Origin: QHWK01 sp035315685
GTDB taxonomy: Bacteria; Acidobacteriota; Vicinamibacteria; Vicinamibacterales; CAVVIG01
Reading direction: 5' to 3'
DNA: 5,710 bases
Assembly: GCA_035315685.1 (NCBI GenBank)
Contig: DATFXR010000618.1
Coordinates: 1 to 5,710, forward strand
In this document: piece after piece, positions 1-4,726 of the stretch
Layout of the letters: each line of letters opens with the position of its first letter
Numbering within the stretch: the first letter of the stretch is position 1
The notes under the pieces: model-generated
The model's input: the letters and a program-made list of their open reading frames with translations, nothing else
The model's database searches: none
What the model was told of the DNA's origin: nothing
Program-made: the position numbers and the translations under genes

Positions 1-1
1 G

Positions 2-1708
2 TGGACGGTCGCGTTTGCGCTGCTCGGCTCCCTGGTCTACGCGATGCTGCTCGCTCCGGTGGTGAGCAGCTTCGTCTACCGGCGCGGCGCGCGGGAGTGG
101 CACAACCCGGTGTTCGGCTGGATCAGCGATCGATACCGGACTGCGCTGCAGGCAGCCGTCGCGCATCGTTTCGTGACGATCGGCATCTGGCTGATGCTGC
201 TCGGCCTCAGCGCCTCACTGGCGCTGACCGGTGCGATCGGATCCGAATTCCTGCCGCATCTCGACGAGGGCGCGATCTGGGCGCGCGGAACGCTGCCGCC
301 GAGCACCGGTCCGTCGGAGGGTGAACGCGTCACCCGGGAAGCGCGGCTGGCCTTTGCAAAGTTTCCCGAGGTCACGCAAGTCGTCAGCCAGGCGGGGCGG
401 CCCGACGATGGCACGGACACCGCGGGGTTCTTCAACACCGAGTACTTCGTCGATCTCAAGCCGCACGATCAGTGGCGTCCCCAGTTCCAGTCAAAGGAAG
501 CGCTCATCGCGGCGATGGACGAAGAGGTCGAGAAGATTCCCGGGGTGTTGTGGAACTTCTCGCAGCCGATCGCCGACAACATGGAAGAGGCGATGAGCGG
601 CGTGAAAGGCGAGCTGGCGATCAAGGTGTTCGGCACCGATCTGCGAGCGCTGGAGCGCGTCGCCGATCAGATCGTCGCGGTGATGCGGCACGTGCGCGGT
701 GTGCAGGATCTCGGCGTGTTCCGCGTCATCGGGCAGCCGAACCTCAACCTCGTCGTCGACCGCGAACGCGCCGACCGGTTCGGCATCAACGTCGCCGACG
801 TCCAGGACGCGATCGAGACGGCGGTCGGCGGCAAATCGGTGAGTCAGATCCTCGACGGCGAACAGCGCTACGACCTGGTGGTGCGCTATGCGCCGCAATA
901 CCGTCAGACGATCGAGGACGTCCAGAACATCCGGATGCTCACGCCGTCCGGCGAACGCGTCTCGCTCGGGCAACTGTGTTCGGTCAACGTCGAGGACGGG
1001 GCGTCGATGATCTATCGCGAGGCCAACTCGCGTTACATCGCCATCAAGTACAGCGTCCGCGGGTATGACCTCGGCAGCACCGTAGCCGAGGCGATGCGCT
1101 CCGTCAACACCCGCGTCACGCTGCCGACCGGATATCACATCGACTGGGCCGGCGAATTCGAGAGCCAGCAGCGCAGCCAGCGCCGCCTCGCGCTGATCGT
1201 GCCAATCACCATCACGGTGATTCTCTTCATCCTCTACTCGGCGTTCGATTCGTTGAAGTGGGCGACGCTGATCCTGTTGAACGTCGCGATCGCGCCGATC
1301 GGCGGCCTGTTCGCGCTGTATCTCACCGGCACGCATTTCAGCGTGTCATCGGGCATCGGGTTCCTCGCGCTGTTCGGCGTGTCGGTTCAGGTCGGCGTGA
1401 TTCTGATCGAATACATCAATCAACTGCGTACGTCGGGGCACCCGCTGCTCGAGGCGGTCATCGAGGGGTCGGTCGCGCGGCTGCGTCCGATCATGATGAC
1501 GATGCTGGTCGCCGCGCTTGGTCTGGTGCCGGCGGCGCTGTCACACGGGATCGGGTCCGATTCGCAGCGGCCCTTCGCGATCGTCATCGTCGGCGGCTTG
1601 ATGGCGGCGTTGCCGCTGGCGGTGTTCCTCCTGCCCACGCTCTACGTCTGGTTTGCAGGACCGTCGGATTTTTCAACCGCGCGGAAGCCGCCGACTCCCT
1701 CCGAATGA
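2..1708 (+). CDS. CusA/CzcA-family heavy-metal efflux RND pump, C-terminal half (5'-truncated by window edge)
   Basis: Inner-membrane proton-driven RND pump that would export metal cations (Cu/Ag or Zn/Co/Cd type) through a tripartite channel. The frame is open from base 2 to a TGA at 1706-1708, giving 568 residues against about 1,040 for the family, so the N-terminal half lies upstream. Visible layout: TM6 (residues about 2-24), a cytoplasmic linker, TM7 (57-79), the second large periplasmic loop (about 80-395) and TM8-TM12 (about 398-420, 423-443, 451-475, 496-515, 526-552). Family signatures include DEG just after TM7 (88-90), the loop segment SGVKGELAIKVFGTDL, ALFGVSVQVGVILIEYINQL in TM10 and QRPFA before TM12. 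The acidic proton-relay residues of TM4 are outside the window. Metal specificity cannot be decided from this half. It is followed 19 nt later by the outer-membrane channel gene, consistent with one efflux operon. No frameshift is seen. Confidence 0.95.
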   Translation, partial: WTVAFALLGSLVYAMLLAPVVSSFVYRRGAREWHNPVFGWISDRYRTALQAAVAHRFVTIGIWLMLLGLSASLALTGAIGSEFLPHLDEGAIWARGTLPPSTGPSEGERVTREARLAFAKFPEVTQVVSQAGRPDDGTDTAGFFNTEYFVDLKPHDQWRPQFQSKEALIAAMDEEVEKIPGVLWNFSQPIADNMEEAMSGVKGELAIKVFGTDLRALERVADQIVAVMRHVRGVQDLGVFRVIGQPNLNLVVDRERADRFGINVADVQDAIETAVGGKSVSQILDGEQRYDLVVRYAPQYRQTIEDVQNIRMLTPSGERVSLGQLCSVNVEDGASMIYREANSRYIAIKYSVRGYDLGSTVAEAMRSVNTRVTLPTGYHIDWAGEFESQQRSQRRLALIVPITITVILFILYSAFDSLKWATLILLNVAIAPIGGLFALYLTGTHFSVSSGIGFLALFGVSVQVGVILIEYINQLRTSGHPLLEAVIEGSVARLRPIMMTMLVAALGLVPAALSHGIGSDSQRPFAIVIVGGLMAALPLAVFLLPTLYVWFAGPSDFSTARKPPTPSE

Positions 1709-1711
1709 GGG
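1697..1711 (+). other. Small hairpin spanning the RND pump stop codon
   Basis: CCCTC (1697-1701) and GAGGG (1707-1711) form a perfect 5-bp stem with a 5-nt loop that overlaps the TGA stop at 1706-1708. It lies just ahead of the ribosome-binding site of the next gene. It has no U-tract, so it is not a terminator. A role in translational coupling is possible, but a stem this short may be chance. Confidence 0.25.
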
Positions 1712-1716
1712 TTGCG

Positions 1717-1720
1717 AGGA
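1717..1720 (+). promoter_or_regulatory. Ribosome-binding site that favours ATG 1728
   Basis: AGGA ends 7 nt before ATG 1728. A second in-frame ATG at 1734 would have 13-nt spacing, so 1728 is the better start. Confidence 0.6.
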
Positions 1721-1727
1721 CTCACAC

Positions 1728-3116
1728 ATGGTGATGGCGTGCCGGGACAAACGGGTTCGTCGGGTTGCGGTCGTCTGCGGGGGGCTGCTGTCGATGGCTG
1801 CGGCGGCGACAGCACAGAACCTCCGTTTCCCCCAGCCGTCGGTGCCCGGCGCGCTGACGCTCGCCGAGGCGGAACGACTGCTGATCGAGCGAAACGTGGC
1901 GGTCGCGGCGACGCGCTATCAGCTGAGCGCCGCACAGGCGTCGCGGTTGATCGCGGGATACAAGCCCAATCCGACGCTGCAGCTGGGGGCCGAGCAGTTT
2001 CCGATCACCTCGGATCAGCCGTCGGTACCGCGGTTCTTTACTACCGATTCCAATGCCGGCGCTCAACCGACCTACACCGTCCAGGTTTCGAAGACGTTCG
2101 AACGCGGGCAGAAGCGTGAGTTCCGGATCGCCCAGGCGGAAGCGACTGTCGAGGCCGCGGAGTTCCTCGTCCGCGACACGATCCGGCAGCAGTTGTTCCA
2201 GTTGCGACAGGCGTTCGGTGCCGCGATGCTGGCGCGCGAGAATCTCCGGCTCGCCCAGCAGATCGACACGCAGTACCAGCGCTCTGAGCAGCTGACCGTC
2301 GTCAAGGCGCGGGAGGGCGAACTGCCGCCGGTCGAGCTGTATCGCATTCGCGCCGGGCGGCTGCCGTATCAGCAGGCGGTGATCGACGCAACTGTCACCT
2401 ATCAGCAGGCCGTGCGCGACATCCTGAACGTTCTGAACCTTTCGGAAAGCGACGTGAATGATCAGGCGATCGCGGCCACCGTTGCGCAGGTGTCGCCGGC
2501 GACGCCGCAGACGGAGCGGCCGCCACTTCTGGTCAGCGGCGACTTTCTCGACCGGCCGCTGACGAAGTCGCTCGACGACCTCACTCGTCAGAGCCTGGAG
2601 CTTCGGCCGGACGTTCAGCTGGCGAAACGGAACCTTCTCGCCGCGGAACGGGGCGTCGATCTCGCGAAGGCGCAGCGGTCGCGCGATATAACGGCCAGCG
2701 TCGAATACCAGCGTGTCGGCAGCGACAATGCCGTCGGCGTGCTCACCGGAGTACCGCTCTTCGTCTACAACAACCAGCTTGCCGGCATTCAACAGGCCGA
2801 GGCCCAGCGCAACGCCGCGGAAGCGCTGCTGCATCAAGCCGAGCGACAGGCGGCAACCGACGTGGCCAAGGCCTACGCCGGGTATCTCGCGGCGCGGCAA
2901 TCGACCACGCTCTACAGCGGCGACAACCTGGTGCAGGTCCAGAAGGTGCAAGACATCACTACGTTCAGCTTTCAGCAGGGAAGCGCCAGCCTGTTCGAGT
3001 TGCTCGAGATCCAGCGAAACACGCAGCAGGCATTCGTGGCCTACAACCAGACCCGGGCGAATTACCAACTGAGCCTCTGGCAACTCGAACAGGCGGTCGG
3101 CGGGTCGATCTTCTAG
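1728..3116 (+). CDS. TolC/CusC/CzcC-family outer-membrane efflux channel
   Basis: Complete gene of 462 residues, the usual size for the OEP family; the trimeric barrel/tunnel carries the pump's substrate across the outer membrane. A Sec signal peptide is visible: basic n-region (R6 to R12), hydrophobic core and cleavage after A27-T28-A29. Cys17 lacks a lipobox, so it is probably not a lipoprotein, unlike CusC. The two-fold OEP repeat is clear: a first helical pair from about residue 43 (LTLAEAERLL), ending with LPPVELYRIRAGRL near 199, and a second beginning LRPDVQLAKRNLLAAERGVDLA near 292. PLFVYNNQ (343-350) matches the conserved 'P.F..N.' turn between strand and helix. Long Gln/Ala-rich coiled coils end in QGSASLFELLEIQR and LWQLEQAVGG. 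A linker at about 255-285 separates the halves. ATG 1728 is chosen for its ribosome-binding site and signal peptide; an upstream ATG at 1653 would overlap the pump gene and bury the signal. Confidence 0.93.
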   Translation: MVMACRDKRVRRVAVVCGGLLSMAAAATAQNLRFPQPSVPGALTLAEAERLLIERNVAVAATRYQLSAAQASRLIAGYKPNPTLQLGAEQFPITSDQPSVPRFFTTDSNAGAQPTYTVQVSKTFERGQKREFRIAQAEATVEAAEFLVRDTIRQQLFQLRQAFGAAMLARENLRLAQQIDTQYQRSEQLTVVKAREGELPPVELYRIRAGRLPYQQAVIDATVTYQQAVRDILNVLNLSESDVNDQAIAATVAQVSPATPQTERPPLLVSGDFLDRPLTKSLDDLTRQSLELRPDVQLAKRNLLAAERGVDLAKAQRSRDITASVEYQRVGSDNAVGVLTGVPLFVYNNQLAGIQQAEAQRNAAEALLHQAERQAATDVAKAYAGYLAARQSTTLYSGDNLVQVQKVQDITTFSFQQGSASLFELLEIQRNTQQAFVAYNQTRANYQLSLWQLEQAVGGSIF

Positions 3117-3141
3117 ATCGAAAGGCTATGTTGACGTACTA

Positions 3142-3216
3142 CCGCGACGCTCGCCACGAAGACACGAAGACCGACTTTCTTTTTCGTGACTTCGTGACTT
3201 CGTGCCTTCGTCGCGG
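3142..3216. repeat. Intergenic long hairpin made of 8-nt 'ttcgtgac'-type tandem units
   Basis: The right arm has four consecutive 8-nt units: ttcgtgac (3183-3190), ttcgtgac (3191-3198), ttcgtgcc (3199-3206) and ttcgtcgc (3207-3214). The left arm carries complementary units gccacgaa (3153-3160) and gacacgaa (3161-3168). Outer stem ccgcgacg (3142-3149) pairs perfectly with cgtcgcgg (3209-3216). Inside it, two cacgaag/cttcgtg blocks of 7 bp pair, separated by A-A mismatches, around a T-rich loop. It sits between two converging transcription units (stops at 3116 and 3246), so it could end transcription from both sides. It could also be a copy of a dispersed repeat: from memory, 'cacgaagacacgaag' strings recur between genes in several environmental phyla, which is unchecked here. 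The rest of the gap (3117-3141, 3217-3245) shows nothing recognisable. Confidence 0.75.
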
Positions 3217-3245
3217 ATCCTCGAGGTTCGATCCGGTTGACGTCG

Positions 3246-3704
3246 TCAGTGGCGATGAGCGTCCGGCATGGCCAGCCGGTTGACCGTGTCACCTTCGAAA
3301 TCGAACTCGATCAGCACGACGGGCTCCTTGCCGACCACCCATCCGTCGTGACCAGGCTCGATGGCGACGATCTGCGGCGCCTTGTGCTCCACGACGCAAC
3401 CATCGGCGTATTCGATGTGGATTTCACCGCGTGCCAGAAAGCCGACGTGCGCATGCATGCAGAGGTCCGTGCCGGTGACCGGTTTCATGTCGGTCGACCA
3501 GCGGAATCCCGCCGGATAGATCATGCGTTTGACGCGCGCGCCGCCCGCGCGTCCGACGTCCAATCGGACGTGCCCGACGTAGCGATGCGTCGCTCCCTTC
3601 ACTTCGGCGAGCAGCGGGTCGGTCGTCGTCGTGCGTTTACGCGTGGACCTGGGCTTGGCCCTGGTCTTGGCAGCCTTCTTCGCAGCCCGCTTCTTTTTTG
3701 CCAC
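3246..3704 (-). CDS. Small cupin-domain protein with a histone-like Lys/Arg/Ala-rich N-terminal tail
   Basis: 152 residues. Residues 1-24 are a basic low-complexity tail (8 Lys, 5 Arg, many Ala; AAKKAAKTRAK), followed by a Thr run and a single conserved beta-barrel cupin (about 38-136). The core resembles the small cupins with PG.RWS..KP..GTD.C...H.GY...G......DG....PPGHD.WVVG.EP: here FRWS at 67-70, KPVTGTD at 74-80, C82, H84-A-H86, G93, ADG at 100-102, PGHDGWVVG at 117-125 and an EF end at 133-134. H84/H86 and H119 could bind a metal, but the usual motif-1 glutamate is not at its normal spacing. Substrate or enzymatic role is unknown. GTG at 3704 is the only possible start, because an in-frame TGA lies three codons upstream; GAGG sits 4-5 nt before it. 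It lies 26 nt downstream of hxlR, so it is probably co-transcribed. The tail could bind nucleic acid or simply raise charge; that is inference. Confidence 0.85.
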   Translation of the reverse strand: MAKKKRAAKKAAKTRAKPRSTRKRTTTTDPLLAEVKGATHRYVGHVRLDVGRAGGARVKRMIYPAGFRWSTDMKPVTGTDLCMHAHVGFLARGEIHIEYADGCVVEHKAPQIVAIEPGHDGWVVGKEPVVLIEFDFEGDTVNRLAMPDAHRH

Positions 3705-3730
3705 GGTGCCTCACTCTCTCGCGCATTCTC

Positions 3731-4120
3731 TCACGGCGCATTCGTCGGAGACATGCTGCTGCACCGTTCGATATGACGGCGTCCCCACACACGGACGGAC
3801 TTGGCGATCGGGAGCAGCGAGCATCCGTAATCCGTCAGTGAATAGACGACCGGCGCCGGCACGCGTCCCGTCCGTCGCTGGCGGACGATTCCGTCGGCCA
3901 TCAACTCGCGGAGCTGTTCGGTCAGGACTTTCGTCGAGATCGGCGGCATCAGGCGGCGGAGCGCCAGAAACTGCCGCGGCGCGCTGGCCAGCCAGTAGAC
4001 GATGATGAGCTTCCACTTGCCGCCCATCGCGGCCAGCGCGGCAGTCAAGGGACAGTCGCTCACCGGATTCGGTCGTTGCGAGCGCGGGATAGTTACCCCC
4101 GGGTTCCTTCTAGCGGTCAA
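3731..4120 (-). CDS. HxlR-family winged helix-turn-helix transcriptional regulator
   Basis: 129 residues from a TTG start, a normal size for HxlR/YodB/HypR-type dimeric DNA-binding regulators. The family hallmark is clear: C23-PLTAALAAMGGKWKLIIVYWL (conserved Cys, then GGKW at 33-36), then a recognition region with LRRLMPPISTKVLTEQLRELMADGIVRQ (54-81) and the wing ending in PVVYSLTDYG (90-99). The Cys at the N-terminal edge corresponds to the redox-reactive Cys of YodB/HypR in family knowledge; C100 and C120 are further cysteines. Start choice is uncertain. An in-frame stop at 4133-4135 limits extension; TTG 4120 has a weak TGGA 8 nt upstream, while GTG 4063 would give a 110-residue protein with Cys at position 4 but no visible ribosome-binding site. 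It leads a likely operon with the cupin gene and is divergent from the NIPSNAP gene, so autoregulation and control of that neighbour are plausible. Confidence 0.9.
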   Translation of the reverse strand: MTARRNPGVTIPRSQRPNPVSDCPLTAALAAMGGKWKLIIVYWLASAPRQFLALRRLMPPISTKVLTEQLRELMADGIVRQRRTGRVPAPVVYSLTDYGCSLLPIAKSVRVWGRRHIERCSSMSPTNAP

Positions 4121-4207
4121 TTCATGCGTCCACTACGATGCCGATGTGAGTCGACGTCTATTATGCAGCCTGGCGTTCGCACCGCCGGCCGTGCGCGGAG
4201 GGCACCC
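4121..4207. promoter_or_regulatory. Divergent promoter/operator region between hxlR and the NIPSNAP gene
   Basis: This 87-nt gap must hold promoters in both directions. Overlapping -10-like elements occur: TATTAT on the plus strand (4159-4164) and CATAAT on the minus strand (4165-4160). Neither has a recognisable -35 hexamer at 16-18 nt. An imperfect palindrome agtcgacgtct (4149-4159) touches the plus -10 and is a candidate operator. Direct evidence is weak; the assignment rests mainly on gene orientation. If hxlR starts at GTG 4063 instead, the region extends left to 4064. Confidence 0.4.
4197..4202 (+). promoter_or_regulatory. Strong ribosome-binding site deciding GTG 4208
   Basis: GGAGGG lies 5 nt before GTG 4208. 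It rules against the longer in-frame start at 4076, which would overlap the hxlR gene and add a non-conserved N-terminus. Confidence 0.75.
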
Positions 4208-4558
4208 GTGATCATCGAGATGCGCACTTACCGCACGAAGTCTGGACTGCGGTCCGCGTTCCTCGACATCTTCCGATCGAGGTCAATTCCCGCGCACCAC
4301 GACATCGGGATGAAGATCCTCGGCCCGTTCCTTTCGGTCGAGGATCCGGACGTCTTCTTCTTCATGCGAGGTTTTCCCGATCTCGCGTCGCGCGAGCCGA
4401 TGAAAGCGAAATTCTACGAAGGGGCGCTCTGGAAGAACGAGCTGGAGGGCGTCCTGTTGCCGATGCTGGAGAAATACGACGTGGTGCTCGTCGAAGATAA
4501 CGACGGCCTCATTCAGTGGTCATCCACACCGAAAGCGCGCGCTTCAGAATCACGGTAG
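4208..4558 (+). CDS. NIPSNAP-family protein (dimeric alpha/beta-barrel fold)
   Basis: 116 residues, the size of a single NIPSNAP domain. The family start IIEMRTYRTKSGLRSAFLDIF (2-22) fits the usual 'iyElRtY..kpG....f...f' pattern. The middle has the strand/turn FFFMRGFPDLASREPMKAKFYEGALW (50-75), matching 'w.rgF.dla.Re.....fy.gp.W'. The C-terminal strand YDVVLVE (90-96) ends the fold, followed by a short polar tail. Bacterial members belong to the dimeric alpha/beta-barrel superfamily and their biochemical role is mostly unknown; some family relatives occur near oxidoreductases. No signal peptide, so cytoplasmic. GTG 4208 is chosen for its excellent ribosome-binding site and because the domain begins exactly there. 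It is divergently transcribed from an HxlR regulator, which suggests regulation by it. The next plus-strand gene is 168 nt away and probably independent. Confidence 0.88.
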   Translation: MIIEMRTYRTKSGLRSAFLDIFRSRSIPAHHDIGMKILGPFLSVEDPDVFFFMRGFPDLASREPMKAKFYEGALWKNELEGVLLPMLEKYDVVLVEDNDGLIQWSSTPKARASESR

Positions 4559-4726
4559 CGCAGCCCTTCAGAGCTGCCCGCGCGGTGACCCGGCGACACA
4601 CATTCGAGCTGCAGAGTTTCGTATATCCGGATGTCTCTACCGGCACGATTCGTGTACTATGAGCCGCCGTTCGGCTCCAGCCGGCCGAACGCTCGAACAC
4701 CGGATTGGCGCGACGCAGGTGAGCGC
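4559..4726 (+). other. Intergenic leader region upstream of the cytochrome gene, with alternative hairpins
   Basis: A weak GCAGC/GCTGC stem (4560-4564, 4573-4577) follows the NIPSNAP stop but lacks a U-tract. TACTAT at 4655-4660 is a possible -10 with no clear -35. Directly after it, GAGCCG (4661-4666) pairs with CGGCTC (4672-4677), a perfect 6-bp stem with a 5-nt loop. An overlapping, mutually exclusive stem joins GTTCGG (4669-4674) to CCGAAC (4685-4690). These could form alternative leader structures, but no riboswitch class is recognised. The region also contains an in-frame ATG at 4631 that is open into the cytochrome gene. Confidence 0.35.
4717..4722 (+). promoter_or_regulatory. Ribosome-binding site deciding ATG 4727
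   Basis: AGGTGA, with its AGG 7 nt before ATG 4727. This start gives a proper N-terminal signal peptide; the in-frame ATG at 4631 would push the hydrophobic stretch inward by 32 residues. Confidence 0.6.

Noticed and set aside
491..1336. A 281-codon minus-strand frame opposite the RND pump
   Set aside because: Shadow of the pump gene; Asp/Arg/His-rich translation with no motif.
1653..1727. Longer TolC-like start overlapping the pump gene
   Set aside because: It would place 25 residues before the signal peptide and lacks the AGGA ribosome-binding site used by ATG 1728.
1773..1781. Cys17 of the TolC-like protein as a lipoprotein attachment site
   Set aside because: The preceding residues are A-V-V rather than a lipobox L-[AS]-[GA], and a good signal peptidase I site (ATA) follows.
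1722..3083. A 453-codon open frame on the minus strand opposite the TolC-like gene
   Set aside because: It is antisense to a gene with clear family motifs, its translation is Arg/Leu-rich low-grade sequence with no recognisable domain, and long antisense frames are common in GC-rich DNA.
3153..3214. Possible CRISPR array from the repeated ttcgtg/cacgaag units
   Set aside because: Units are only 8 nt, directly adjacent and without unique spacers, and the two halves are inverted.
3550..3570. 7-bp inverted repeat CGTCCGA/TCGGACG
   Set aside because: Lies inside the cupin coding region, is short and GC-rich, and has no regulatory context.
3237..3776. A 179-codon plus-strand frame across the cupin gene
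   Set aside because: Antisense to the cupin, whose conserved residues (HAH, PGHDGWVVG) and operon position make the minus strand the coding one.
4076..4207. Longer NIPSNAP start
   Set aside because: It overlaps the hxlR coding region and adds unlike sequence before the conserved domain; GTG 4208 has a far better ribosome-binding site.
4560..4577. Terminator after the NIPSNAP gene
   Set aside because: Only a 5-bp stem with an 8-nt loop and no following T-run.
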